The notes beneath the pieces were generated by a model. It searched no databases and was not told the origin of the DNA. It was given only the letters and a program-made list of their open reading frames with translations. A DNA stretch of 64,000 nucleotides from Euphorbia lathyris (lineage: Eukaryota > Streptophyta > Magnoliopsida > Malpighiales > Euphorbiaceae). Below are positions 12,705-24,475 of this stretch, piece after piece (within the stretch, counting starts at the first letter, position 1; every line of letters begins with the position of its first letter). The position numbers and the translations under genes are program-made. The stretch lies in contig NC_088916.1 of NCBI RefSeq assembly GCF_963576675.1, positions 83,531,501-83,595,500 of the forward strand, given 5' to 3'.

Positions 12705-13062
12705 TACGGTATTTCATACAAATTAAGGAAAACAATTAATATAAAGTCAAATTAATGAATTTATATTGGTTAACTAAAAACAGTTTCTCTCTAATGTCAT
12801 GTTTGGGATAAGCCTTGGAATATTAAAAACATATGGATTTAAGACAAAAAAAAAAATAATGCTTAGACTGAAAGACCTAAACTGAAAACTCTTGGAAAAC
12901 TAGAATCACTTATATTTTGGAAAAAAACTTATTTGTTAGAATGATTTATATAACACGTAACCGATTGAGTACTAATTATGTCACCACATTTCCAAATAAA
13001 CCACATATATACACCATGTTGTTAGATTTGCAAGTAAAGAATACTTGTAATTAAAACTTTAT
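12705..13062. other. AT-rich intergenic DNA
   Basis: No gene or repeat recognised. The last nine bases (AAACTTTAT) are the left target duplication of the following MITE. Confidence 0.5.
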
Positions 13063-13244
13063 GGGAGAAAATCTGATGTCCCTATGTGGGTGTCCTCTTC
13101 TATGTCCATCTCACAAAAAGTGGTCCTTCTTAATCATGTGGGACCCCTTGGCTCATAAAATATGTTATTTTAATTGAAAGGAACCACTTTTTGTAAGAGG
13201 AACATGAAAGAGGACACCGAAATGGAGACAACAGATTTTCTCCC
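13063..13244. mobile_element. Mutator-type MITE, 182 bp
   Basis: Foldback element whose arms of about 70 bp start GGGAGAAAATCTG and end CAGATTTTCTCCC. Flanking 9-mers AAACTTTAT (13054-13062) and AAAATTTAT (13245-13253) match at 8 of 9 positions. A 9-bp target duplication is the rule for the Mutator superfamily. There is no coding capacity. The apparent reading frames that cross it are artefacts. Confidence 0.75.
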
Positions 13245-14410
13245 AAAATTTATATATGCTACAAAGATAAGGTCAATATTAGACTTGGATTTTATTACCT
13301 TGACATCATTTATGAATCCTGTCGATGTGAGTTTTTCTTCAAGTTTCTCAAATTTTAGAACTGCTTTACAAAATTTCTTTGTCTGATTAAGGAAGTGATT
13401 CACAATGAATCCCACCACAATTGTAGCTAGAATTTCAAACATTTTTTTAAGAAAGAAAGAGCAAAGGACAAAAGTGAGTTTTTCATCTGTGGCTCAACTC
13501 AACCATGTGAAGCAAAGCAGAATATGTAAGGTTAATTTATAAGGCACTTTCAATTTGATAAATTAAAAAATTGTTATGTAATTACTGATTTGACCTTATT
13601 ATTGGGCATAAGGAAGGAAATGAGCCTTCATCAAAGTTAATTAAGGAAATTAACCAAACTATTATAAGGAAATGAGCCTTGGTCAAAGTTAACTAAGGAG
13701 ATTAGTGACTGATTTCTAATTTCAATTTAATGTTTTAATTCTAGACCAAAAATTAAAGACACAATTTATGGTGATATACATTATTAGGCCAAAAAATTTT
13801 AATTTGGGGTTATGTTTAACAATTGGACAAGTTTAAGGGATGATTTGTTAGAATTGAAAGTTTGAGGGGGCAGTTGCAACATTTGAACAAGTTCAGGTGT
13901 TATTTGTGTATTAGGCCTTATTATTATTGTGAGCCTATTTTGACACATCAGTCAAAGAAACACTAAAATATATCCTACCTTATTAGGATGGATGGATAAT
14001 ACTTTATTTTCGTATTATTTTTATAATAAATTTCTTAAAATATATTCTTTTAACCTTTCTTATTTTTATTTGGAGAGAATTATTATGTAAAGGAAATGCA
14101 TTTTTACAGGAAAAAAATCATAAGAGAATTAAATGAGAAGAAGGAGAGACAAATCACAATTAACTAAATGTCAATCAAATACTGAAAGGGTGTCATTGTA
14201 TATAGAGAAATTTAAGAGAACTAACGGTCAAATTGGTCCTCAAACTTGACATTTACGATAAATCTAGCAAAAATTAAAGTTTAGGTATCAACTTTGCTCC
14301 TTAACTTTCTCGCAATGATGCTACTTAGGAAGGTAAATAGTCTTATACATTATTTTTGTATTAAGGGTGTCAGTTAATGTTAATTATTGAAACCATTAGT
14401 CATGAATTAT
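13245..14410. other. AT-rich intergenic DNA
   Basis: No gene recognised. Two diverged direct copies of a roughly 50-bp motif (AAGGAAATGAGCCTT...) lie near 13614 and 13667. Confidence 0.5.
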
Positions 14411-14584
14411 AGTAAAACCTCTGTATAGGAATACTCTATATACGAATAACATCTATTTTGTTATAAAAAAATTTTGGTCCCAACTTGGTAATAACCTATA
14501 TGACCAAACTCTATTTAGTAATAACCTCCCAATTGTTATACAAATACCATGGTTCCAAGTATATTACTATATAGAAGTTTTACT
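14411..14584. mobile_element. MITE with AGTAAAACCTCT terminal repeats
   Basis: About 174 bp with inverted ends: AGTAAAACCTCTGTATAG on the left, and on the right the complement of AGTAAAACTTCTATATAG. The AGTAAAACCTCTATA terminus is common among small plant elements usually grouped with Tc1/mariner-like MITEs. A TA target duplication is plausible but not decisive here. No coding capacity. Confidence 0.6.
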
Positions 14585-16239
14585 GTACTATTTATTGTTT
14601 CATCAATTGGAAATGTTTTTGAGACAAATATCAACAAAAAAGTATCAAATCATATGACTTAGTTGAATTAGCAAATTTATATTGCTAGAAAGTATTTTAA
14701 AATGCATCTATTTCATGATCTCTTTTTGTTAGTGTTTTCCGTTTACACATGATTCAATTGTAAACTGTACCAGTCGAAATACATGGTTTATTGAAATCCA
14801 TGTTGATAATAGGGGTGTAATGAAAGATAGGGATTGGAAAATGTTCTTATCATCTATTACTCATTTTCTATATGGTGTTGTTATTTCCAGTCTCATTTTC
14901 ACACACTTAGTCCAGGGAAATGATGAAACTGCCCTTATTATTTTAGTCTTTGCAAAACGTTTTTTTTCTCTCTCTACCGAACGCGGGCGTGTGGCTATCA
15001 TGCCTCACCACGTGGTGAAGCGTGATGTTCACATGCCCATGTGTGAATCTTTTTCTTCCAATTTTACATTTTAATTATTATTATTCTAAGCAATTATAAA
15101 CATTATAATTATTCTAAAAAATTCTAAATATTATAATTATTAACATTATAATTTGAATTATAATTATTAATATTATAATTAAATAATATACATGAAGTAT
15201 GTATTAAAATGTGTTAAAAACAATAAGTTCTAAAGAATTCTAAATATTAAAAAATTACAAGAAAGACTGTTCACATGCCAACGTGTATGGGCTTTGATAA
15301 TATTCAGTTTGGTAATGGTCAAGGTTTGCCAATTTCTCACTCAGGGACATCTACAATCCATAAATTTAAACTAAAAGATGTATTGGCAGCCAAAAACAAT
15401 TTAGCTCAAAATCGAAGTTTAAGTACCAACTCGGCCCTAAAGTTGGAAAATTTTGATAAATTGACCCGGATTCAATAATTTTAATAGCAAAAAGTTTACA
15501 AAATTCGGATTACTTTATCAAATTTTACCAAGTTAATGGGTGAGTTGATATTGTGTTAAATCGATCTTGACTGAAGAGTATATGGATCAATTGACCCTTA
15601 ATTCTCCTTACATATTTATCTTTGTTGATATTTGTTGAAATATTGGATAGATTTTATATATTAATTCCCTTCCTTTCAATATGTTTTAGTTGTAGTTTGT
15701 TTAATGTATTTCTTGAAAAAATAAATAATTAAATACTTCATATATTATATTGAAGAAAAAAGTGATGTTGGGATTGGACAATTTAAAGATTGTAATTTTT
15801 TTTATGTCTAATAATATTAAATACCTAAAATTGAATGACTTATTTTTTATAGTACCTAAATCACTTTAAGCAAGTTCTATAATGATATAAAAATTAATAA
15901 ATCAATTGGTCATTTCATCTCAAAAGGACGATCAATATTGGTTCCTCAATTTCTCTAATTATATCTCAAACTCATGTTTAAATATCAGGTTAACGTAGAC
16001 CGGTTTACCACTAAGCCATCAAATCTATCTATTACTATGAGTTCTTATATTAATTACCCGGTACTCCTGGTTACTTGGAAGACCCCAATTCACATTTGGT
16101 CATTTGTATTGTGCCCCCCGCTTAATAAGTAAAATAGCGTGACCTCTTATAATATATGTGGATCCTCCTTATACATGGAAAAATATATATTGGAGGTCAT
16201 CCATTTGACATGGATAAGTAGGTGCTTCTATTACTCCCC
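14585..16239. other. Intergenic DNA with a small copia relic
   Basis: Mostly AT-rich with no gene. A GC-richer patch near 14980-15050 includes the palindrome CACCACGTGGTG. The copia relic at 15290-15385 is listed separately. A roughly 130-bp segment at about 16060-16190 recurs, diverged, at about 16425-16555, inside the foldback element that follows. Confidence 0.5.
15290..15385 (+). pseudogene. Copia protease-region fragment
   Basis: A 32-codon piece (GFDNIQFGNGQGLPISHSGT...) matching, with few changes, the segment just after the protease active site in the copia polyprotein at 50.3-53.3 kb. No other copia sequence surrounds it. It is an isolated relic of the same family. Confidence 0.75.
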
Positions 16240-16942
16240 TCTCTTTTATACACTTACTACAACCGCGATAAGAGTATTTTGGATATTTTTGTAATTATTA
16301 AGGGACAAATTTGAATTTTAACGTGAGTATTATAAAATAGCAAAAGACATTTCTTAGTTAAATTTTTGCTAGGTATCCTATTTAGCCACTCCATTTTTGC
16401 TTTTTTAAATTAAGTCCATTGAGGAGTTCTTATATTAAGTACTTGGTCTTTCACATCACTTGTAGGACTCATTTGAACAGGTGTATTGTGTCTACGTTTA
16501 ATAAGTAAAATAGTGTAGGCTCTTATGATATATGTGAGTCCTCCTTACATATTTTACCATATGTATAGAAGGTCTTAATAATTTTTCGTAGTTGGACTTT
16601 TTGTGGAGAGGGATGTATTAAGCTTTTCCACTAATTTAAGTTAGTCATCTTTCTGTTTCATCCTCTGCCTTTACCATAGTGTCCATCATGCTTTTCCTTA
16701 TTCGGCTCCACATTTCCGTATGGGTGTAGCGCTGCTCCTCCCAAAGGACTTAATTTTAAAAAGCAAAAGTAGAGTGACTAAATAGAATACCAAGAAAAAG
16801 TAACAACTAAGAAATGTCTTTTGCTATTTGGTAATACTGAAATTTTATTTCAGAGAAACTCTCAAGTTAAAATTCAAATTTACCGCTTAATAATTACAAA
16901 AATGTCCAAAATACCTTATGAGGATTATAGTAGGTCTATAAA
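16236..16942. mobile_element. Foldback element with inverted arms of about 175 bp
   Basis: The left arm (16236-16412) and right arm (16744-16942) are reverse complements over most of their length. For example, AGCAAAAGACATTTCTTAGT on the left pairs with its complement on the right, and AAATTTGAATTTTAAC pairs likewise. The roughly 330-bp centre has no reading frame and contains a diverged copy of sequence found just left of the element. The shape suits a Mutator-like or foldback non-autonomous transposon. A clear target duplication was not seen. It ends about 60 bp before the F-box pseudogene start. Confidence 0.65.
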
Positions 16943-17004
16943 AGATAGCATAGGAATAGGAAGAGGCTCCTCAAGACAAAAGTTGTTTATGAAACTCAGT
17001 TATA

Positions 17005-18178
17005 ATGAAAAATTTGGGTGCTAAGAAGAAAGAAAATAAGGTTGAAATGTCCAAAAGGTCTTTCGGGTGGGAGGATCTGAATCCAGAAATACTAGCTCTC
17101 ATACTAGTCCGAATCTCAATAGAAGAAAGGGTAGGACTGGTTTCCTTGGTCTGCAAAAATTGGTTAGCATGTGTTTCAGGACCTTATTGCTGGTCTGAAA
17201 TCAACAGGACTGGTGCCAGAAAGGAGACCGTTCTATTGACGATGTTGACAGGGTGGCGCATAAGCTTATGATGTGCAATAGAGGTTCATTTCAGTTGCTC
17301 TCTACTTACAAGCTTGGAAATCCTGGATTCTTTTATGCTGCTAACTGGTAATTGATTAAAAATGTTTTCCTATTTTTTGTGCTGTTAGAATGTTTAAAAA
17401 TGGTTCCTCTGATCTGAGATATCTTTATAGAGATTATGACTGTCAAGAACAATCCATTTGAATTGCAGAGATAGCCAATGGATTGTTCATTTGGTTGAAT
17501 GTTGAAAAAAAAAAATAGACTTAGACTAATTTTGGGAAATTTCTGACTTTCCTTAAGTTCTTTTATTTTTGAATTAACATTTTTGTCTAATAAGGAAAAA
17601 TTAGATTTTGATTTTGTGGATTCTTTTGTTTCTCTTGAACATAAACATTTGATTTACTTACATGAATCTATATGTTTTCTGTATGAGTAGAGGGACAAAC
17701 TTGAAGGTGCTGAAAATTCCAATGAGTGAAGTGACAGACAAAATGGTGGAAAGATATGCTTCTTCACTACGAATTTAAGTGTGTTAGACATTAGTTATTG
17801 TTCGAATATCACTAGCAAAGGGATTGGAGAATTTGGGAACAACTGTAAAGCTCTAATTGATCTGCCAACAAACTGGAGATATGCCATGTTTAAGAAAGTT
17901 GATGATAGTGAGGCTATGATGATAGCAAATACAATGTTGGGTTTAAAGAAAGTTGAGATGTGTTTTGGCCATTTGGAGAATTGGGTCTGGAAGCTATACT
18001 TACTAACTGTACTGCTGCTCTTTCACATCTCAGTATTAAAGGGTGTTGGAATGTGAAAATGGAAGGTGATGTTTTGGATAAGTGTTTGAAGCTTGAGTTT
18101 TTCAGTGACACTTGGATTGATGTTTACAGTGACAATGATGATGACCAGGAGGATGATGAAGAATTTACAGATTCTTAA
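17005..18178 (+). pseudogene. F-box protein pseudogene (FBW2/SKIP19-like)
   Basis: Exon 1 (17005-17347) encodes an F-box: FGWEDLNPEILALILVRI...VSLVCKNWLACVSGPYCWSEI. The spacing and the PYCW motif recall plant FBW2/SKIP19-type F-box/LRR proteins, substrate adaptors of SCF ubiquitin ligases. An intron from GT at 17348 to AG at 17687 gives the best in-frame join. Exon 2 (17688-18178) carries leucine-rich-repeat-like text (LSVLDISYCSNITSKGI, ALSHLSIKGCWNV) and an acidic C-terminus with runs of Asp and Glu. Frames break at about 17220 (before KGDRSIDDVD), about 17775 and about 17960. Each break looks like a one-base indel, so no full-length product is possible. The last 85 bp are duplicated at 22.83 kb. 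Confidence 0.75.
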
Positions 18179-18567
18179 TAGTCTTAGAATTTATTTTATC
18201 AGCAGCTGCAATATAGAGATGGAGGGAGTTTCTTGGCTTGTAGAATTAAAAGCTCATTATGGGCTACGTATCTTTGATATTGGTCCAACAAAAAATGCTG
18301 TATTCTGATAATGAATATTAATAAAAAATGGTTGTATGGTTGTATCTTTACTTGATCTTAACGGGAATTGAATATATATGCTAGTACAACTGAATTAAAT
18401 ATATTAGGGTTAATAAACTTTAACAAAATGTATTACTCAAATTAGGAAAACCAGATCTATGAAAAAAAATGTTTCATTAAGATTCATTGTCTAAAATAAT
18501 AAAAAAAAAAGTTCGGATCTAATATTTTGGAATAAAATGGAAGTAGGAACGCCCAGATACAAGGTTG
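18094..18567. repeat. Direct repeat, left copy (F-box 3' end and flank)
   Basis: About 474 bp covering the end of the F-box pseudogene and its downstream sequence, repeated with few differences at 22830-23313. The two copies bracket the 4.26-kb insert 18568-22829. Sequence after the right copy (GGCATCG...) is the apparent original continuation. Here the left copy runs directly into foreign sequence at ATAAT|ATATA. Confidence 0.85.
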
Positions 18568-18582
18568 GGAGGGATGAAATAT

Positions 18583-19864
18583 AATATATATAATTAATTA
18601 TATAAAATTTGTCGTGTCCCCGTTGCACCGTGTTTCATATTTTCTAAAAATACCGTTTGCGGTGTCCGCACCCGTCTCCGTGTTTCATAGGTTTTAATGC
18701 ATATTTTGGATACATGGAATTTCAGGAAAATCGAAAAAAAAAAACGAAATTTGAACATATGAGATCTTGTTCCACGTCATTTTTAGTGCATCATATGAAG
18801 ACCCAATGATTGGCAGATGCAAAAAAAGTGGTGACTAGCTGAAAAAATTCCGATGAAATTTAAGTTGATAGTTCTGAAATAGACAAATAGGTTCAATTTT
18901 AAGGGCTCCCAAATCCTCGGTTTATAAATACAAGGACAAGTTGTTGCTTTTCTTTTTTAAATTCTCATTTTGGATAAAGCTTTAAAGTCCTACATATATG
19001 ACATTCACAAGTTAATATAAACAATTATTCATATATAAATGAAGCTGGTTTTTATAAACGAAATGCATGATTAAACTCTTCAAGTTACAAAATTTTAAGG
19101 ATTTAATGATTTAATGGTTTGTCTTTCCAAATTAAGGCCTTCCATATTATAATTTCAAGTATTAAGCTATTGGTTTTTAGCTTTCACACATATTGATCCG
19201 GTTAGTGACGGCTTGTTAGCTATATGGTTAGCTTTCCTATAATAGATTGAGTCTTTTCAATGCATGATCATACTTCCTAATTTTAGGCAAAAAGCAAATT
19301 TAAGCTCTAAGCTTTTCAATTTTTAGTATGAAGTGCATTATCATCAAATGAGAAAACAAATAGCAGCATTGACAATATGGACCATCTTATTCAAGTAGTC
19401 ATTGTTATTTGTTTTCTCCTTATATGAACCAAAGGCATATGCCTTCCTATTTGAATTAGGACTCTCATTTCAGACGTTCTGCAAGGCGGATAGTTTAGGA
19501 TTCTGGAGTCGAGGAAAGAATTTTTGGAGCTTCAGTTGGATACTTCTCTAGTTTCTGGTTGGCAACCATTTGAGTTGTGGGTCCTAAATCCTTGACAACC
19601 TGCATAAGACTATTTGTGTACTAGATAGTTGCACCTGTAACATCAAGCATCAGCATACAACCTTATATCGTCATTTCCTTACCAGAATAAGGGCACAAAC
19701 TGTTAAAAGCAGAAAATAGAAGAAAGCTTCTCAAGTTGAAAATTTGGAACCAAAACGAAAAGTGGACCGTTATGGTCTAATATTACCATGGACAGTTGAA
19801 AGTCTATCCATTTGGCAACCCATGAACCCATTTTACAGGAAAAACAAAAGCCTATTTGTACAAC
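18583..19864. repeat. Segmental duplicate of 28201-29483
   Basis: Non-coding sequence almost identical to 28201-29483, which is the DNA flanking the 5' LTR of the large gypsy element downstream. It includes the landmark CGTGTTTCATATTTTCTAAA and a GGTGTCCGCACCC patch. Because flanking DNA and the LTR are copied together, this is a genomic duplication and not an independent retrotransposition. Confidence 0.85.
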
Positions 19865-20536
19865 TGTTTGCACCATAAATAATGTTTTGGCTTTATATAA
19901 ATTTTAAATGTATTAAGTGGTCTAAATTACGTCTAAGTAGATTTTTCTAGGGATGACCTCAGAGGAAACCTAAGGTAAATCAAGGGGACATTAGAAGACC
20001 ATTTAAGATTTTTAAACGTGTGCTTGGTGAGTCGATTAAAATGCAGGAAAGTTAAAGGCGTCATAAGCAATCCATCGTGAAAGTCAAAGTGGAGCAGTTA
20101 TTCAAGACGTGGGTTGAATGTGGAGAACGTGACTTATGGAATGAAGCAGGAAGTTACTCCCAACATCCATAAAAGGCAGAAATTAGGATGAACTCAAGCC
20201 AACTCAACAACTCAACAAACCCAAGCAAAAACTCTAGCAATTTATCTCTAGACTTCAGCATTCTTACAATTTTTAGTTATTCCCTTAGATTCAATTTTCA
20301 TTCAAGTTCAAGTTCATTCATCTTTTCTAGTACAATTTTATTTTTATTTGTTGTTCAAGCATTTTTTGTAAGGTCGGTATCGTTTTGATAATCGAATCTT
20401 TAGGAATTTTCGGTCTGTTTAATTCTTACAGTCGTTTGATATTTAGAAGTTAGAAAGCGCACTCAATTTCATTCCATAGTTTGATAATACTATAATTATC
20501 TGGCACGCCCGCAATTTCCCACAAAAAAGCCAAACA
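19865..20536 (+). repeat. LTR of the gypsy element, duplicated copy
   Basis: Begins TGTTTGCACCATAAATAATG and ends GCCAAACA. A primer-binding-site-like TTGGCACGCTCGGTGGGA follows at 20541-20558. It matches the 3' LTR at 54845-57308 once the Harbinger insertion there is removed. It also holds about 300 bp (19993-20290) that the 5' LTR copy at 29.5-29.8 kb lacks. Confidence 0.7.
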
Positions 20537-20568
20537 AAAATTGGCACGCTCGGTGGGAAACAATCACA

Positions 20569-21349
20569 ATGCCGCCGAAGAAAAGTGATAAAAGCAACAA
20601 AGATCTTGTAGTTGCAAGTTCTGAAGAAGAGGAGGTCATGGCAATAGGCAACGTTCCACAGATGTGGAACGAATTGAAGCTGAAAAGGTTACTAGCCCTA
20701 TAGGAGAATCATGGATCTCTACAGAGATCCAAAATTCACCATTCTTGGAGAAGCGTTTCAGTTCCATCGAGAAGAATATGAAAGCTCTGCGGAGTGACAT
20801 GGATTCGAAGATGGATAAAATACTCCAGAAGCTGTCAGAACCAGGGGTAATCAAGAATGGAGAAACCCATGTTCCTCAAGGCTCCCCGGAGTCCAACGAG
20901 GGACGTGGGGTGTCCGACGCTGAGAAGTATCAAATTCCACATTTGAGGGATGAAGTTGTCTTGCAGAAGGCCGCTAGTTCAACAGGCCGAGAAAATGCTG
21001 GTAAGTCACCCGTTTCTTAATATTTTGGAAACACTAATCCTAGCTCCCACACAGCTTCATATCATGATGAGGCAGGAGGCCACCATATCACTAGGGACAT
21101 GGAGGGCAACTATAGAGGTAATGGAAGGAATACTGGATTTACTTATATGCCTTATGGTCACCATCAGAATGGCATACCTCAACATGTTCCAACATTCAAT
21201 ATGGAGGCAGTGAGAGAAGTTGTCCAAGAGCTGTACGGGCCTGGCCTCCGTCAAGTTGGCCGCCCTGAGTTCCACAAGCCTTACCCTCATGTGATTGGCA
21301 TGGAGAATCCTTACCCAAGGGGATACAGAGTACCTGACTTCTCCTTATT
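20569..21349 (+). pseudogene. Gypsy gag N-terminal fragment, duplicated copy
   Basis: Starts MPPKKSDKSNKDLVVASSEE at the ATG just after the primer-binding-site-like motif. It runs parallel to the gag at 29863 but carries a frameshift near 20660, a stop at 21018-21020 and another frame change. It ends at ...PDFSLF, where unrelated sequence begins. It retains only the N-terminal third of gag. Confidence 0.8.
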
Positions 21350-21474
21350 CATTTAAGGCTTTCAAGACCAGTATGCCAGCCCGATCCGGTTAAACTAGGT
21401 TGACTCGGTCGGATTGGTCTAGTTTAACAACAATGACCAGCAATACTTACCCTTAATGTCTTTTTTTAAATAAA
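21350..21474. other. Unassigned spacer before the LINE fragment
   Basis: About 125 bp with a GGTTAAACTAGG...GGTCTAGTTTAAC imperfect inverted motif. It could be LINE 3' untranslated sequence or filler DNA. Nothing is recognised. Confidence 0.35.
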
Positions 21475-22441
21475 GAGGATATATTATTCAACAGGAAGAA
21501 CATTACACAAAAAGGAATGTGGATTAAATAACCACTCTCCACGGTCCGACGAAGACACTGCCGATCTAGCTAACAAGTGGGCAGCGACATTCGCAGAACG
21601 CTTCACAAAACTCACACTACATATGCCTAAGTCTACAATAAGAGACTTACGATCATTAATAATAAGGCCGAGAGGAGAGGAACTACTAGAATCGCGGGAC
21701 AACGCTTGAACCAAGAGTTGAGAATCCGATTCGATAAGAACTTCACTCCAGCCTTGCTGCTTTACCCAACACAGGGTCGCTCTGCATGCCAAAGCTTCAG
21801 CCCAGAAAGCATCATTATACCCCGGGCTAACACCATTCATCACTGCTATGAACATGCCGCTAGAGTCTCTTGCAATACAACCATAACAGATTAAGTCATT
21901 TGATCTGTCCACCCCCGCATCAAAATTAATTTTTAAGTGGCCAACAGGAGGGGCCTTCCATTGTGTAGAAACCGTAGTAGGGGGAGGACTGGTGCTGTAA
22001 ATAATCTGGGCATGTTTCCACTTGGATAAGTAGGAGCAAGCTTTATAAGAGGAAGGATGGTGGATCCGACACCTTATTCCACACCAAGTTGTTACGGTCG
22101 GACCATAGGCACCAACAAATCATAGCGGCCATCTCAACCAGCTCTCGTTGTGAGGAAGCCATCAAATGCCTCCAGAAATAAGTAAAGTTGTTGAATAAAG
22201 TACTCATATCGCCCAAGGACGTGAAATTCCAAAGGTGCTTCGCCTTATTGCACCCCACAAGAACATGAAACTCATCTTCCATGTTCCCACTACACCGAGG
22301 ACATACATCCACCACTTCAACACAATGCGACTGTAGTCTGTTGAGGGTTGGGAGACAACCAATAAGTGCTCGCCACAAGAGATTCTTCACCTTTGGATGG
22401 ATTGCCAGATTCCATATTGAGTTCCAATTAAGATGAGGCTA
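21475..22441 (-). pseudogene. LINE 3' fragment: zf-RVT and RNase H
   Basis: Minus strand. 22390-22043 encodes a zinc-binding RT-associated domain with CPRCSGNMEDEFHVLVGC, typical of plant L1-type LINE ORF2 downstream of RT. 21912-21484 encodes an RNase H-like domain (FWAEALACRATL, LIESDSQLLVQAL). The frame is broken between them. The upstream RT is missing, so the copy is 5'-truncated, as usual for LINEs. An A-rich tail in minus sense (TATTTAAAAAAAG) sits at about 21462-21472. The fragment is bracketed by about 365-bp copies of gypsy gag. Confidence 0.82.
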
Positions 22442-22442
22442 C

Positions 22443-22817
22443 ACAGGCCGAGAAAATGCTGGTAAGTCACCCGTTTCTCAATATTTTGGAAACACTAATC
22501 CTACCTCCCACACAGCTTCATATCATGATGAGGCAGGAGGTCACCATATCACTAGGGACATGGGGGGCAACTATAGAGGCAATGGAAGGAATACTGGATT
22601 TACTTATATGCCTTATGGTCACCATTAGAATGGCATACCTCAACATGTTCCAGCATTCAATATGGAGGCAGTGAGAGAAGTTGTCCAAGAGCTGTACGGG
22701 CCTGGCCTCCGTCAAGTTGGCCGCCCTGAGTTCCACAAGCCTTACCCTCATGCGATTGGCATGGAGAATCCTTACCCAAGGGGATACAGAGTACCTGACT
22801 TCTCCTTATTCTCTAGG
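22443..22817 (+). pseudogene. Gypsy gag fragment, second copy beside the LINE
   Basis: Repeats 20988-21349 almost exactly, from ACAGGCCGAGAAAATGCTGG to ...CTTCTCCTTATTC. It then runs about 15 bp further in gag sequence before joining the duplicated F-box tail. An in-frame stop occurs at ACCATTAGAATG (about 22623). Confidence 0.85.
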
Positions 22818-22829
22818 AACGATGGCTTG

Positions 22830-23313
22830 AGTTTTTCAGTGACACTTGGATTGATGTTTACAGTGACAATGACGATGACCAGGAGGATGATGAAGAATTT
22901 ACATATTCTTAATAGTCTTAGAATTTATTTTATCAGCAGCTGCAATATAGAGATGGAGGGAGTTTCTTGGCTTGTAGAATTAAAAGCTCATTATGGGTTG
23001 CGTATCTTTGATATTGGTCCAACAAAAAATGATGTATTAATACAAAAATGGTTGTATGGTTGTATGGTTGTATCTTTACTTGATCTTAACGGGAATTGAA
23101 TATATATGCTAGTACAACTGAATTAAATATATTAGGGTTAATAAACTTTAACAAAATGTATTCCTCAAATTAGGAAAACCATATCTATCAAAAAAAAAAT
23201 GTTTCATTAAGATTCATTGTCTAAAATAAAAAAAAAAAAGTTCGGATCTAATGTTTTGGAATAAAATGGAAGTAGGAACGCCCAGATACAAGGTTGGCAG
23301 GGATGAAATATAA
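22830..23313 (+). repeat. Direct repeat, right copy (F-box 3' end and flank)
   Basis: Second copy of 18094-18567, including the acidic F-box C-terminus and its downstream flank. Differences are a few substitutions and a small indel at TACAAAAATGG. It continues into sequence that looks like the pre-insertion flank. Confidence 0.85.
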
Positions 23314-24039
23314 TGGCATCGTAATGGTGAAGGAGAAGTGGGGGAGTAGGATTTGATGGAGTAAGAGAGAGCAATCCTTTTTTCTTAGTATTGTGAAACT
23401 CAATTTACCCAATTTATGAATCCCAGGAGGTCACTTATGATGGAGTAAGAGAAAGCAGTTCTTTTGGAAGTGTTGTTAAACTCAATTTACCCGATGAATG
23501 GGAGGAGGTCGCTTATATTGACCTGATGGAGGAAGTGGTTTTATGCTTGATGGAGGAACACGGGATATAGATCCAATTGAAATCTTTTCTCAATAACAAA
23601 TTCTTCTGCCAAATAGATGCAAGCATCAATAAAACCATTACTGATCCATTTTTGCTAATCCTTATCATTTCCATAATTCTCTCTAAAACTGGAAACAAAA
23701 TATTCTCATTTATGGTATATATAATATATGATGCATGTATATATTTTATTCCATTAATAGAATATTCAAAGTGTGTATGTAAATGAATTTCATTCATATT
23801 CCAAATTTATTAAATGAATTTCAGACTATAAATGATTTTCTTAAATTTGATATTGTTGTAAATCAAATGAATTTCAAACAATAAATGAATTTCAGTTTTT
23901 TTATATGGTTGCAAATCAAATGTACCTTTTACGTATCATCCATATATATAACTTAGTTGAATATATATCACTTAGTTTTTAATTTATTTATTGGTATGAA
24001 AATATGTGATATGGTTTCGCAATAAGTTTCAATTGCGAG
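23314..24039. other. Intergenic DNA with a roughly 90-bp tandem duplication
   Basis: No gene recognised. A unit containing GATGGAGTAAGAGA...AAACTCAATTTACCC...GGAGGTC is present twice, diverged, between about 23350 and 23520. The rest is AT-rich. Confidence 0.5.
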
Positions 24040-24475
24040 GTCACCTAGATGGACTCGTCTCTGGATTGAAAGTGACTCGACTTACGTTATTCGAATTTTC
24101 TGTTCCCGAGCGCAGATCATTCCCTGGACAATGCGAGTGGATTGGTTAAATTGTTTAAATTCAATGATACATATGCAGGTGGTTGTCTCCCATGTGTTCC
24201 GTGAAGGTAATCAAGTGGCGGACGCTCTTGCTAATTACGGTCGTTTGACCTCGGTTTTACAAATGTGGAATACCCTTCCGGACTTCTGCTCCCTTTTAGC
24301 TAGAGATAATGCCCTTGGTAGGGATATGTTTAGATTTTCTTAAAAAACATTCTTTGTACTGGATTCATATTTTTTCATCTCTTCTTTTATATATCTTGGG
24401 TCTTTGCCTTTTCGGGGGTGCCAACCTGGTTGAGATTTCCGTTAGGCTAGGTCCGTATTTCAATTAAAAAAAATG
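24040..24475 (+). pseudogene. LINE 3' end: RNase H fragment and tail
   Basis: Reads WTRLWIESDSTYVIRIF through FREGNQVADALANYG to a stop at 24343. This is the second half of a plant LINE-type RNase H domain (catalytic Asp in ESDS, NQVADALA motif). It is followed by about 120 bp of 3' untranslated sequence (CGGGGGTGCCAACCTGGTTG) and a short poly-A at about 24467. It is 5'-truncated and belongs to a different LINE family from the 21.5-kb fragment. Confidence 0.75.

Noticed and set aside
13170..13442. Overlapping small ORFs on both strands
   Set aside because: They cross the right arm of a MITE and resemble no protein. The open frame on both strands is a composition effect.
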